Positions 7,824 through 17,047 of a stretch of 64,000 bases of DNA are shown one piece after another; the first letter of the stretch is position 1; the number at the start of each line of letters is the position of its first letter. The notes beneath the pieces were generated by a model. It was not told the DNA's origin. It did no database searches and saw only the letters and a program-made list of their open reading frames with translations. Both the position numbers and the translations under genes were made by a program. Location: the NCBI GenBank assembly GCA_018242605.1, contig JAFEBP010000004.1, positions 411,655-475,654 of the forward strand, read 5' to 3'. This DNA is from Planctomycetota bacterium (lineage in GTDB: Bacteria > Planctomycetota > Phycisphaerae > Phycisphaerales > UBA1924).

Positions 7824-10800
7824 ATGCTGACACTGACCCATCCGTCATCGCCTTTGGTGTCCTCGCAGGCCGCGCTGCTGGAACGGAACCTGCGGCTGGT
7901 AGCCAGGAGGTCGCCGCGGTCGGCGGACGCGATCCGCGCGGCGGGACCGGCGATGCATGTGGAGTTGTGCGTCGCCGGGGACGGGGCGCTGACCGGGCGG
8001 ATTGATCAAGGCGTGGTGAGGCGGCTGGCGAGTATGCACGCGCCGCTGGCGGAAGCCGAGCGGTTTGCGCTGGGTGTTGACATCTCGCAGAAACCGGCTG
8101 TGGTCGTGCGAGGGTTCGGCGTCGGGCATCACATCGCGGCGCTCGCGGCGCGGCTGAAACGGACGGGCGTGGTGTTCGTGTATGAGCCGGATGTGGTGCT
8201 GCTGCGAGCGGTGATGGAGCGCGTGGATCTCACGGCGATGTTCGCGCACTCGAACGTGGCGATCCTGACGGAAGCGGAGGACGCCGCGGCGATGGCGCTG
8301 GCGGTGCAGGGGGTGGAGGGGCTGGTGGCGTCCGGGGTGGAGATGGTGGACCATCCGCCGAGCCGGGCGCGGCTGGGGGAGAGCGCGGAGCGGTTCGGCG
8401 CGACGATGACGGGGGTGATCAAGGCGGTGCGGACGCAGATCGTGACCACGCTGGTGCAGGTGGAGACGACGGTTCGCAACTGCGTGCAGAATGTCGGGTG
8501 GTACGCGCGGTGCCCGGGGGTCCTGGACCTCCAGGGGTGCGCGGCGGGCTCGCCGGCGGTGGTTGTGTCGGCGGGGCCGAGCCTGCGGCGGAACATCGAG
8601 ATGCTCAAGCGGCCGGGGATCGCGGAGCGGGTGGTGATCATCGCGGTGCAGACGACGCTCAAGACGCTGCTGGCGCACGGGATCAGGCCGCACTTCGTGA
8701 CCGCGCTGGACTATCACGAGATCAGCCGGCGGTTCTACGAAGGGCTCACGGCGGCGGATGTCGAGGGCGTAACGCTGGTGGTGGAGCCCAAGTGCAGCCC
8801 TGCGATCCTGGAGGCGTTCCCGGGCGCGGTGCGGTGCGTGGCGGACGAGATCCAGGATCGGCTGCTGGGGCAGGCGCTGCTGCGGGACATGGGGCACATC
8901 CCGCCCGGAGCGACGGTGGCGCACCTGGCGTATTACCTCGCGCGGTACCTGGGGTGCGACCCGGTGGTGCTGGTGGGCCAGGACCTGGGTTTCACGGACG
9001 GGCAGTATTACGCGCCGGGCGCGGCGATTCACGGGGTGTGGGCGGGAGAGCTCAACGAGTTCAACACGCTGGAGATGCTGGAATGGCAGCGGATCGCGCG
9101 GATGCGGAGCCTGCTGCGGCGCGTGGAAGACATCCATGGGCGGCCGGTGTACACCGATGAGCAGATGGCGACGTACCTCGTGCAGTTCGAGCGCGACTTC
9201 GGCCGCGATGAACGGGCGGGGCTCACCATCATCGATGCGACCGAGGGGGGCGTGCGAAAGCAGCACACCTCGATCAGCACGCTGGCGGATGCGCTGGACT
9301 CGTTCGCGCAGCGTCCCCCCCACTGCTTGCCGACGACGCCCCGGGCGATCGCGAAAGAGAAGGCCGGCCCGGCGGTGGAAAAGCGGCTGACAGAGTTGCG
9401 GCAGCAGGCGGCGCAGATCGAGCGGGTCTCGCGGGAAACGGCGGGGCACCTCAAGGAGATGATGACGCACCAGGGAGATGGGGAGCGTCTCAACCGGCTC
9501 ATCCACAAGGCGCAGAAGAACGCGGAGAAGGTGCAGGGGCTGGAGGCGTACTGGCATGTGCAGTTCCTGAACCAGACGGGGCAACTCAAGCGGTTCAGGG
9601 CGGACCGGGCCATCGAGATGGAAGAGTCGCTGTCACCGATGCAGCGGCAGCGGCGGCAGATCGAGCGAGACCTGGACAACGTCACGTGGCTGGCGGATTC
9701 GGCCGCGCAGTTGGCGGCGATGCTGGATGATGGGCTGGCGACGCTGCGCGGAGGTTCGCCGGTGTCGCGCGATCCCAGCCCCGCGGCGCCGGGTGACGTG
9801 GCTGTGATGGGCGAGCGGCGCAAACGGGTGTTCGCGTGCGTCGCCGCGGACCCGCTGATCGGCGGGCTGGGTAAGGAGCGGGATTTGTGTGCGCCGTTCG
9901 GGGATGGGCGGCCGGTGATTCAGCGCACGCTGGAGAGGTTGCTGGGCTGCAGGCAGTTGGACGGGATCGTGCTGCTGACGCCGCGGGGAGCGAAGATCGA
10001 GCTGCCCAGTGCGTTGGCGGCACGGGTTCGAGTGCAGGAGGTTGAGGCCGCGACGATGCGTGCGCGGGCCAGGGCCGTGGGCGCCGCGCGTGCGTTCGCG
10101 CGGCATTGCTGGCGCGGGGGCATCGCAAATCTGGGCGTGTACGACGAGGCCTACTGCCCGATGGTTCTGGCGCCGGTGGTGACGGAACTCGGTATCGACG
10201 CGGCGGCGATCGTCGGGGGCGATTGGGCTCTGATTGACCCGGAGATCGTTGATTCAGTGGTGGCACGATACCGCGAGCGTCCTGAGGGGCACGCCATCAC
10301 GTTCACCCAGGCTCCGCCGGGGTTGGGCGCGTGCGTGATCGCGGCGCACCTGGTGCAGGAATCAGCGCGGGTGGGCGGAGTAGCGGCGACGATCGGGGCG
10401 TTGCTGGGGTATCAGCCGGTGGCGCCGCAGGCCGACCCGATCGCCAAGCCGGTGTGCCCGTCGATCGGCTCGGCCATGCGGGATCTGATGATGCGGTGCA
10501 TCCCGGATTCGCCGGAGCGGGCGCGGACCCTGAGCACTTGGGATCCGGCGAGCGGCCCGGCGTGGGGAGGAACGGCGAGCGATGTGTTCGCCGATGCGGT
10601 GGAGACGGTGACGATCACGGCGGCGGCGGTTAACGGTTTGCGCGGCGGACGGTTCGCGGGAACGGAAGTGGCCGTGACGCTGGACGCTCGCGGGTGCGAC
10701 GCGAGGGCTGCCGCGGCGGCGGTGGCGGAGCTGAAGGGACGCAGCGCTGCGTGGGTGCACGTGCGAACGCGGCTCATGGGCGGGGAAGCCGATGCGGAGG

Positions 10801-11165
10801 CCCTCGCGGCGAGCGGGGCGGAGATCGTGAGTGTTGATGTGTTGGCGGACACGCCGGAGACGTACCTGGCGCTCACGGGCGTGGACGGGCATGCGCGGGT
10901 GTGCCGGGGAGTTGAACGGTTGCTGGAGTTGTCGCCGGTGGGCGCGGGCGGTTTGCCGGAGCGGTGGATTGTGCCGCGGATCACGCGGCGTGACGCGGTG
11001 TACGGGGAGATCGAGCGGTTCTACGACCGGTGGCTGGTTGTCGCCGGCGCGTGCGTGATTGATCCGCTGCCGGCGGCGATCGCGGGAGAGCGGATCGGGC
11101 CGTTGCCGGTTCCCGAGCTTGTGGCGCGTCACCGGATGGCGACGCACGTGGAGATGTGCGCATGA
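7824..11165 (+). CDS. Motility accessory factor (Maf/DUF115) fused to nucleotidyltransferase and degenerate radical-SAM-like domains
   Basis: 1113 residues in at least three parts. Residues 1-500 are the Maf/DUF115 glycosyltransferase-like family that adds nonulosonic sugars to flagellin in other bacteria: an N-terminal Rossmann part with VVRGFGVGHHIAAL and FVYEPD, then the DUF115 core with VVVSAGPSL (247-255), FVTALDYH and LVGQDLGF. Residues about 500-650 are helical. From about 665 to 850 a nucleotidyltransferase-like domain follows (GRPVIQRTLERLL, DGIVLLTPRG, GGDWALIDPEI), resembling the front half of spiro-SPASM proteins. The last 230 residues resemble a radical SAM barrel (VDVLADTPETYLALTG, IERFYDRWLVVAGA) but have no CxxxCxxC cluster, and the SPASM tail seems cut off. 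It is coupled by ATGA to the cytidylyltransferase gene, supporting a glycosylation role. Confidence 0.85.
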   Translation: MLTLTHPSSPLVSSQAALLERNLRLVARRSPRSADAIRAAGPAMHVELCVAGDGALTGRIDQGVVRRLASMHAPLAEAERFALGVDISQKPAVVVRGFGVGHHIAALAARLKRTGVVFVYEPDVVLLRAVMERVDLTAMFAHSNVAILTEAEDAAAMALAVQGVEGLVASGVEMVDHPPSRARLGESAERFGATMTGVIKAVRTQIVTTLVQVETTVRNCVQNVGWYARCPGVLDLQGCAAGSPAVVVSAGPSLRRNIEMLKRPGIAERVVIIAVQTTLKTLLAHGIRPHFVTALDYHEISRRFYEGLTAADVEGVTLVVEPKCSPAILEAFPGAVRCVADEIQDRLLGQALLRDMGHIPPGATVAHLAYYLARYLGCDPVVLVGQDLGFTDGQYYAPGAAIHGVWAGELNEFNTLEMLEWQRIARMRSLLRRVEDIHGRPVYTDEQMATYLVQFERDFGRDERAGLTIIDATEGGVRKQHTSISTLADALDSFAQRPPHCLPTTPRAIAKEKAGPAVEKRLTELRQQAAQIERVSRETAGHLKEMMTHQGDGERLNRLIHKAQKNAEKVQGLEAYWHVQFLNQTGQLKRFRADRAIEMEESLSPMQRQRRQIERDLDNVTWLADSAAQLAAMLDDGLATLRGGSPVSRDPSPAAPGDVAVMGERRKRVFACVAADPLIGGLGKERDLCAPFGDGRPVIQRTLERLLGCRQLDGIVLLTPRGAKIELPSALAARVRVQEVEAATMRARARAVGAARAFARHCWRGGIANLGVYDEAYCPMVLAPVVTELGIDAAAIVGGDWALIDPEIVDSVVARYRERPEGHAITFTQAPPGLGACVIAAHLVQESARVGGVAATIGALLGYQPVAPQADPIAKPVCPSIGSAMRDLMMRCIPDSPERARTLSTWDPASGPAWGGTASDVFADAVETVTITAAAVNGLRGGRFAGTEVAVTLDARGCDARAAAAAVAELKGRSAAWVHVRTRLMGGEADAEALAASGAEIVSVDVLADTPETYLALTGVDGHARVCRGVERLLELSPVGAGGLPERWIVPRITRRDAVYGEIERFYDRWLVVAGACVIDPLPAAIAGERIGPLPVPELVARHRMATHVEMCA

Positions 11166-11941
11166 ACGCGATCGCGATCATTCTGGCCCGCGGGGGCAGC
11201 AAGGGCGTCAAGGGCAAGAACGTGACGCCGATCGCGGGGCGGCGGTGCATCGCGTGGACGATCGATGGGGCGCTCGCGGCGGCGGGCGTGTCGCGCGTGA
11301 TCGTGAGCAGCGATTGCCCCAGGGCCCTGCGGGAAGCGCGGGAGCACGGGGTGGAGACGATCGAGCGGCCGAGCGATCTGGCGAGCGACACGGCGCGGAT
11401 CGACGATGCGGCGCGGCACGCGGCGGGCGTGGCTGCGCCGGACGCGGGACCGGGACAGGCGTTCGTGATCCTGTACGCCAACGTGCCGGTGCGCCCCGCG
11501 GGTTTGATCGACCGCTCGCTCGAACTGCTCTTAGAGAGCGGGTGCGACAGCGTGCAGAGCTTTGCGCGGGTGGGCAAGCACCATCCGTGGTGGACGGCGC
11601 GGGTGGGCGAGGATGGGCGGGTGGGACCGTGGGAGGGCGAGGTGCTCAACCACGGCGTGTTCCGCCGGCAGGACCTGCCGGCGGCGTACATCCCCGACGG
11701 GGGAGTGATCGCTCTCACGCGTGCCTCGCTTTTCTGCGAGGTGCCGGGCGTGCAGGCGGGGCCGCACGCGTTCTTCGGAAGAGATCGGCGGGGAGTGATC
11801 AACAACGAGGGGGATGTGATCGACATCGACAGCCCCATCGACGTGATGGTGGCGGACGCGGTGCTGCGGGAGCGGGGCGAGGACGCGGCGTCAGCGGCGG
11901 GCGGAAAGCGTGAACCGCGTGGCGTCGTCGCCCGAGGCTGA
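11162..11941 (+). CDS. Acylneuraminate/nonulosonate cytidylyltransferase family protein
   Basis: Transfers CMP from CTP to a nine-carbon sialic-acid-like sugar (neuraminate, pseudaminate or legionaminate), giving the donor used by glycosyltransferases. 259 residues. The CTP-binding N-terminus ALILARGGSKGVKGKN type motif is present (IILARGGSKGVKGKNV), then VSRVIVSSDCP and the central ILYANVPVRPAGLID, where typical members have LLQPTSPLR. The C-terminus carries the Mg-binding block DIDSPIDVMVAD. The ATG at 11162 overlaps the Maf stop (ATGA). Which sugar is used cannot be told from sequence, and no biosynthesis genes for the sugar are in the window. Its 3' end overlaps the convergent downstream gene by 51 bases. 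Confidence 0.88.
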   Translation: MNAIAIILARGGSKGVKGKNVTPIAGRRCIAWTIDGALAAAGVSRVIVSSDCPRALREAREHGVETIERPSDLASDTARIDDAARHAAGVAAPDAGPGQAFVILYANVPVRPAGLIDRSLELLLESGCDSVQSFARVGKHHPWWTARVGEDGRVGPWEGEVLNHGVFRRQDLPAAYIPDGGVIALTRASLFCEVPGVQAGPHAFFGRDRRGVINNEGDVIDIDSPIDVMVADAVLRERGEDAASAAGGKREPRGVVARG

Positions 11942-12973
11942 GATGGCGTTGGCGCTGAGCACGGAGCGGTTGCTGCTGATGCGGCCGCTGAGGATGCGCA
12001 GGTTGCCGTCGGTGTCGTAGACGCCGGCAAAGACGCCGGAGTTGAGGATGACGAGTTCAAACTTCACGGTGATCGGGGCGTTGGGGAAACTGATGCGGCC
12101 CGTGGCTCGCCCGTCGACGCTGATCGTGAGTTCGACGGTGCCCAGGCGTGTGCCGACGAGGCAGGTGCCGCGCCAGTTTCCGGCGCGGGTAGACGCGGTC
12201 TGAGTGCGCAGCTCGACACGGAAGGTCGGAGGAAGGCCCAGGGTGTTGTTGTGTGCGTAGAAGTTATAGACGAGCACGGGGCCGCTGCGACGGACATCCG
12301 CGACGATCTGCGACTGCTCGCCCTGGAAGGTCAGAACGCCGCGGAAGAGACCATTGGCCAGGATCGAGCCGGTCAGGGTCGGGCCGTCAACGGAATGAAG
12401 GAAAAAGGCGTCGGAGTCGACGTGACCGGTGGCATCGACGTTCAGGCGGATCACGCCTTCGAGCGCGGGGACGAAGTCGGGGATGGCGGGGGTGCGGAGC
12501 GTGCCGCCCCAATCACCGGCGAACGCGGCGGGCACGGGGGTTTCTCGATAGCGTCGCAGGGTCATGGAGGCGCGGAAGTTGCCTTGGCCGTCGTTGTACT
12601 CGAGCGTCGCGGCGAGATTGCCCTTGGAAACTCGCAGCGTGCCGGTGACGGGGTATTGGTTCTGGAGGATGTGGATCGCGCCGTGGAACGCGCCGGATGC
12701 CTGGGCCTGGGCGCGGATCGTGCCGAACGAGCCTTCGGAGCGGAGGGCGATATCGCCGGTGATGACGCCGGCCTGATTGATGGTGATCTGGAGCCAGCCG
12801 CGGGTGCCGCGGCCGGACCAATCGGCGGCCCAATCACCGGATACCTGGGTGAAATCAACGTCGGCGCGAGCGGCCGGGGTGCAGACGAGGCTGAGGGTGA
12901 GTGCGAGGGTGTAGAGCAGGGCGCGCAGGGTGTTCGCGAACTGCAACGAATGGGGGTTCTCGGTCGTGGTCAT
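11891..12973 (-). CDS. Secreted protein with three copies of a roughly 110-residue beta domain
   Basis: 360 residues. A signal peptide with a long hydrophobic core (about 17-35) ends near TPAARAD. The mature protein appears to contain three related domains that each start with a G[DN]W motif: VSGDWAADWSGRG at about 44, FAGDWGGTLRTP at about 150 and RAGNWRGTCLVG at about 265. Each start is followed by a strand with a G-x-[IVL]-x-[LIV] pattern and a G-x-x-[TS]-[GD] turn. Such repeats are typical of small beta-barrel or lipocalin-like folds, but no named family is recognised. The gene is divergent from the Asp-box propeller gene, with 72 bases between the start codons, and its 3' end overlaps the cytidylyltransferase gene. 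Confidence 0.72.
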   Translation of the reverse strand: MTTTENPHSLQFANTLRALLYTLALTLSLVCTPAARADVDFTQVSGDWAADWSGRGTRGWLQITINQAGVITGDIALRSEGSFGTIRAQAQASGAFHGAIHILQNQYPVTGTLRVSKGNLAATLEYNDGQGNFRASMTLRRYRETPVPAAFAGDWGGTLRTPAIPDFVPALEGVIRLNVDATGHVDSDAFFLHSVDGPTLTGSILANGLFRGVLTFQGEQSQIVADVRRSGPVLVYNFYAHNNTLGLPPTFRVELRTQTASTRAGNWRGTCLVGTRLGTVELTISVDGRATGRISFPNAPITVKFELVILNSGVFAGVYDTDGNLRILSGRISSNRSVLSANAISASGDDATRFTLSARR

Positions 12974-13045
12974 GATGTTGAAAGGGTCTCGGTTGGGTGT
13001 GGGTTCCCGCGGGTCGTCTCCTTACGATGCCATGTGCGACAACTG

Positions 13046-15280
13046 ATGAACACGAGTGCCACGATTGCCTGTGTGTTTGTTCTGAGCGCTGCGTGCGCCG
13101 GGCAGACATGGACGTCGGTGGGCCCCTCACAAACCACGGGTTTCGGGGGGGCGACGGGGCGGGTGTCGGGCGTGGCGTGCTCGGCGACCGACGCGAACCT
13201 CTATTACGTGACGGGCGCGGACGGGGGCGTGTGGCGGACGCGGGACGGCGGGGCCACGTGGACGGCGCTGACTGACTTTCTGCCGACGACGGCGATGGGC
13301 GCGGTGCTCATTGATCCGACGCAGCCGAACACGGTGTACGCCGGGAGCGGCGAGGGGAACTTCGCGAACCACAGCAGGCCGGGCGTGGGTGTGTTCAAAT
13401 CGATCGATGGCGGGGACAACTGGACACAGTCGGGCGCTACGGAGTTCAGCGGCCGGTGCATCTCACGCTTGGCGATGAATGCGGCGGCGACGCCTCGGCT
13501 GTTCGCGGCGGTCACGCGGGCGGGCGGATTCCCCACGCGGGCCGCGGCGAAGGGGCACCCGGGCGCGAACGGGGCGAGAGGGTTGTGGGCGTCGGACAAT
13601 CGCGGGGCGACTTGGACACGGCTGACGGGACTGCCGGACCTGGACATCACGGATGTGGCGGTTGAACCGGGGAGCGCGACGGTGGTGTACGCGGGCGTGA
13701 GCGACATCTTCGGCTCGGCGGACAACGGGGTGTGGAAGTCGACAAACGCGGGAGCGACGTGGAGCAAACTGACCACGGGGCTGCCCGCGTCGGCCTCCGT
13801 AGGGCGCGTGGGGCTCGGGGTGTCCGCGGCGAACCCGGCGCGGGTGTACGCGTACATCGCGCTGCCGGCGGACGCGACGGGGGGCGGCTCGACAACGGTG
13901 GGCGTGTACCGCAGCAGCGACCGCGGGGCGACTTGGACGGCGGGCAGCATCGGCAGCGGATCGCAGGCGACCTACGGCTGGTATTTCGCGGCGGTGGGCG
14001 TGAACCCAACGAACGCGGATGATGTCTACTTCGGCGGGCTGGACCTGGTGCGTTCGACCAACGGCGCGACGACGACAGCGACGGTGAACATCCCGCACCC
14101 GGATGTGCATGCGCTGGCGTTCGACGCGTCGGGGCGGCTGGTGGTGGGCTGCGACGGGGGCGTGTACCGCCGGCAGGGCACCACTTGGGCCACGCTCAAC
14201 ACGGGGCTCACGCTGACGCAGTGTTACGCTGGGCTTTCGACGCACCCCACCAACGACGAGATCATGCTGGTGGGGCTGCAGGACAACGGCTGCGTGCTGC
14301 GGCAGAGCAACACGACGGTGTGGACGCATGTGACGGGCGGGGACGGGGGCTTCACGCAGACGAATCAACTGGACCCGACGGTGCTCTACACCCAGTCGCA
14401 GGGCGCTGGGGTGCTGTACCGATCGACGAACGGGGTTTCGTTCTCCGGGCTGTCGACGGGGATCAGCGGGCGTGCGGCGTTCTATTCGCCGTACACGTTG
14501 GATCCGAGCGATCCGCGGCGGATGCTGTACGCGACCGAGGCGCTGTGGCTCTCCACCAACGGCGGGGACAGTTTCACGCGGCTGAGCGCGGACGTGACGG
14601 GCGGGGGCGCGGCGGCGATCCGCACGCTGGCGATCGCGCCGAGCGACCCGATGGTGGTGTACGTGGCGACCAACGACGGGCGGGTGCTGCGGTCGGGCAA
14701 TGGCGGAGCGAACTTCACGCTGATCCGGACGGGCAACCCGGGCTGGCCGCGGATCACCAGAGAGTTGTTCGTGGACCCGCTGGACGCGGGGACGCTGTAC
14801 CTGGCCGCGGCGGCGTACGGGACGACGCAGGTGCTGCGGACGCGCGACTCGGGGGCCAACTGGGAAGCGCTGGACGCGGGGCTGCCGGACATCCCGGTGA
14901 ACACGGTCGCGGCGGACACATCGGTGTACCCGGCGCGGATCCTGGCGGGGACGGAGGCGGGCGTGTACGCCAGCGATGACGACGGCGCGACGTGGTCCCG
15001 CTACGGGATGGGGATGCCCAACGTGCCGGTGATCGATCTGGTGCTGGAGCCGTCGCGGCGGCGGGTGCTGGCGGCCACGCAGGGTCGGGGCGTGTGGCGG
15101 GCGGCGTACGAGGTGTGCATCGGCGATTTCAATCGGGACGGGGGCGTGGACGGCGCGGATGTGGAGGCGTTCTTCCTGGCGTGGCAGGATTCAGAGCCAC
15201 GGGCGGACCTGAACAGAGATGGGGGCGTGGATGGGGCGGATGTGGAGGTGTTCTTCGTGAGGTGGGCGGGGGGGTGTTGA
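13046..15280 (+). CDS. Secreted Asp-box (BNR/sortilin-like) beta-propeller with C-terminal dockerin-like cassette
   Basis: 744 residues with a signal peptide (MNTSATIACVFVLSAACAGQ). The body carries at least eight Asp-box turns of the form S-x-D-x-G-x-T-W, such as TRDGGATW, SIDGGDNW, SDNRGATW, STNAGATW, SSDRGATW and SDDDGATW, spaced as in ten-bladed VPS10/sortilin or xyloglucanase-type propellers. No catalytic pair can be assigned, so binding or a glycoside hydrolase role are both open. Bases 15116-15277 encode the two-EF-hand cassette (DFNRDGGVDGADVEAFF, then DLNRDGGVDGADVEVFF) that ends the protein on GGC. The ATG at 13046 gives a proper signal peptide; the open frame upstream is antisense to the neighbouring gene and is not coding. 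Confidence 0.85.
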   Translation: MNTSATIACVFVLSAACAGQTWTSVGPSQTTGFGGATGRVSGVACSATDANLYYVTGADGGVWRTRDGGATWTALTDFLPTTAMGAVLIDPTQPNTVYAGSGEGNFANHSRPGVGVFKSIDGGDNWTQSGATEFSGRCISRLAMNAAATPRLFAAVTRAGGFPTRAAAKGHPGANGARGLWASDNRGATWTRLTGLPDLDITDVAVEPGSATVVYAGVSDIFGSADNGVWKSTNAGATWSKLTTGLPASASVGRVGLGVSAANPARVYAYIALPADATGGGSTTVGVYRSSDRGATWTAGSIGSGSQATYGWYFAAVGVNPTNADDVYFGGLDLVRSTNGATTTATVNIPHPDVHALAFDASGRLVVGCDGGVYRRQGTTWATLNTGLTLTQCYAGLSTHPTNDEIMLVGLQDNGCVLRQSNTTVWTHVTGGDGGFTQTNQLDPTVLYTQSQGAGVLYRSTNGVSFSGLSTGISGRAAFYSPYTLDPSDPRRMLYATEALWLSTNGGDSFTRLSADVTGGGAAAIRTLAIAPSDPMVVYVATNDGRVLRSGNGGANFTLIRTGNPGWPRITRELFVDPLDAGTLYLAAAAYGTTQVLRTRDSGANWEALDAGLPDIPVNTVAADTSVYPARILAGTEAGVYASDDDGATWSRYGMGMPNVPVIDLVLEPSRRRVLAATQGRGVWRAAYEVCIGDFNRDGGVDGADVEAFFLAWQDSEPRADLNRDGGVDGADVEVFFVRWAGGC

Positions 15281-15453
15281 CAGAAGCGCCGAGCGGGCTG
15301 TGAGCTTCGTCGATGAGCGACGTGGGGCGAGCGTGACGCGACCCGCGTGATTCCGAAGCACATCGCGACAGAACAGCGGCTTGCACCGATGTCGGTGGTC
15401 GACATAGGTGGCACGAAGGGCGAGCGATACGCTTTGAGTGACGCCGGGCGCCT

Positions 15454-15963
15454 TTACCAACTCGAACGCATCTCCGCGACGATGTCCTTGGCGAGCCGCG
15501 CGATCGCGGCGTGCTGGCCGACTTCGATGCGTTCGCCGACGCCGGTGGCGGGGCTGAAGGTGTCGGTGGCGGTGAACTTTCGGCGGCTGACCAGGGGCTC
15601 GTTGCGGCGGGAGTCGGACCAGTCGAAATCGACGGTGATCTGGTAGGCGAGTTCCTGGATGAGGCCGGTGCCGGAGCGGACGGTCAGGTGCTTCATCGAG
15701 GCATCGGTGATGACGCCGGCCAGGCGCGAGTCGGAGGGGTCCGCGCTGGTGACCTTCATGGGCGTTGAGGCCTGGATTTCCTTGATGATCGCCTCGGTGA
15801 GTTCGGACTCGATGCCGGGCGTCGTCGTCTGGTTCTTGAAGACGGGGACGATGACGGTCTGGACGTCCTTGGGGAAAGTGGACTCGAAGGAATAGCCCTG
15901 GCGCGGGTCGGACGAGCAGGCGCACAGCGCGATCGCGAGGAATGTGCAGGCGAGTCGCTTCAC
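15454..15963 (-). CDS. lptE: LPS assembly lipoprotein LptE-like
   Basis: Outer-membrane lipoprotein that in Gram-negatives plugs the LptD translocon for lipopolysaccharide. 169 residues with a short signal peptide and lipobox LCAC, then the family pattern YSFESTFPKDVQTVIVPVF, KNQTTTPGIESELTEAII and SRLAGVITD. A later strand with LVSRRKFTATDTF is also typical. The start is GTG at 15963, overlapping the stop of the BamD-like gene (GTGA), so the two are co-translated. Sequence similarity to LptE is by pattern only; DUF4136-like lipoproteins are the alternative. If right, it argues for an LPS-bearing outer membrane. Confidence 0.75.
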   Translation of the reverse strand: MKRLACTFLAIALCACSSDPRQGYSFESTFPKDVQTVIVPVFKNQTTTPGIESELTEAIIKEIQASTPMKVTSADPSDSRLAGVITDASMKHLTVRSGTGLIQELAYQITVDFDWSDSRRNEPLVSRRKFTATDTFSPATGVGERIEVGQHAAIARLAKDIVAEMRSSW

Positions 15964-17015
15964 TTGGGGCCTTCCTTCGCGGGCGCGGCGGGCTTGGTCG
16001 CAGCGGGCTTCTCGGGGAGCATCTGGGGCTGGAGCTTGGGGGCTTCCAGCGGCCAGTTGTGTTCCTTCAAGATCTTGATGGCCTGCTCGGTGGCGCCTGT
16101 GCCGGGGAAGGAGTGCAAGAGTCGCTGGAGCGTGAGGCGGGCGGAGACCAGGTCGCCCCGGCGGAGGTACCACTGCGCGGAGACGAGACGCTGCTCGGCG
16201 GCGGATTCATCGAGCCGCGCGACGAGGGCGTCGCCCATGCCGCTCTTCTCGGCCTGGGCGGGGAACTCCTGCTGGAATCGCTGGATCTGGAAGCGGGCCT
16301 CGACCAGGCCGGAGGCGTCGTACTGCGGGCCCTTGAACTGCGCGATGTTGGCGTACACGCGGCGCTGCATGGCCTTCTGGCGGTGCTCGCTGCGGGGGAA
16401 GAGACGGAGGAAGACGTCGTAGGTTTCCGCGGCCATGCGCAGGTCGCGGGTGTTGTAGTAGAAGTCGGCGAGGGCGAGCATGGCGGTCTCGCCCAGGCGG
16501 CTGCCGGGGAGGCGCTCGTTGATGCGGAGGATGATCTCCTCGGCGATGGGCGTGCCGTCGTCGATACGGATGCCGAAGGTCTTCTTTCGCAGACCGCCGA
16601 GATAGAGCTTGGCGACCTCGAACTCGCGTTCGAGCGAGCGGACGAAGAACTCGCTGCCGGCGTAGTCCTTGGCGACCTTCTCGTAGTCGTACAGGGATTC
16701 GAACTCGTCCTCATCGGCGAGTTTGCAGTCGCCCCGGAGGAGGTAGGCTTCGGGGAGGTACTGGCTCTTGGTGGTCTCGTTGGCTTCGATCCAGGTGTCG
16801 AGGTCGGCGATGGCCTCGCTGAACTTCTTGTCGGCGAGCTTGGCGCGAGCGGAGGCGATCACGGCGGCGTCGGTGCCGGGCTCGGGCTGCTTGGTGGCGG
16901 TCCAACCCTGATCGGTGAGTTCGAAAGTCTTGTTCTGTGCCGCGGCGGGGGCGCAGAGCGCGGCCAGCAGCAGGAGCCTGAGGGCGCGGGGCGGCGATGA
17001 GCGGGGTCGCGGCAT
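15960..17015 (-). CDS. BamD/YfiO-like periplasmic TPR protein
   Basis: 351 residues with a signal peptide (hydrophobic core RLLLLAALCAPAAA) and no clear lipobox. TPR-type helices fill the rest: DAAVIASARAKLADKKFSEA, PGSRLGETAMLALADFYYN, AAETYDVFLRLFPRSEHRQ and a closing ARLTLQRLLHSFPGTG. The FPRSEHRQKAM block resembles the BamD signature in which a chain of TPRs with PxSxxxxxA binds beta-barrel precursors. The C-terminus is Pro/Ala/Lys rich. It lies between a TPR lipoprotein gene and lptE on the same strand, which supports outer-membrane biogenesis. A general TPR periplasmic protein is the alternative. Confidence 0.75.
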   Translation of the reverse strand: MPRPRSSPPRALRLLLLAALCAPAAAQNKTFELTDQGWTATKQPEPGTDAAVIASARAKLADKKFSEAIADLDTWIEANETTKSQYLPEAYLLRGDCKLADEDEFESLYDYEKVAKDYAGSEFFVRSLEREFEVAKLYLGGLRKKTFGIRIDDGTPIAEEIILRINERLPGSRLGETAMLALADFYYNTRDLRMAAETYDVFLRLFPRSEHRQKAMQRRVYANIAQFKGPQYDASGLVEARFQIQRFQQEFPAQAEKSGMGDALVARLDESAAEQRLVSAQWYLRRGDLVSARLTLQRLLHSFPGTGATEQAIKILKEHNWPLEAPKLQPQMLPEKPAATKPAAPAKEGPK

Positions 17016-17047
17016 GGGTGAGCGTAGCGGGAGTGGGATGGCGCGGC

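Noticed and set aside
7845..9584. A 579-codon open frame on the minus strand
   Set aside because: It lies opposite the Maf gene and is Arg/His/Pro-rich with no family signature.
12251..13045. A long in-frame extension upstream of the Asp-box propeller gene
   Set aside because: It is antisense to the triple-repeat gene; the ATG at 13046 starts a signal peptide.
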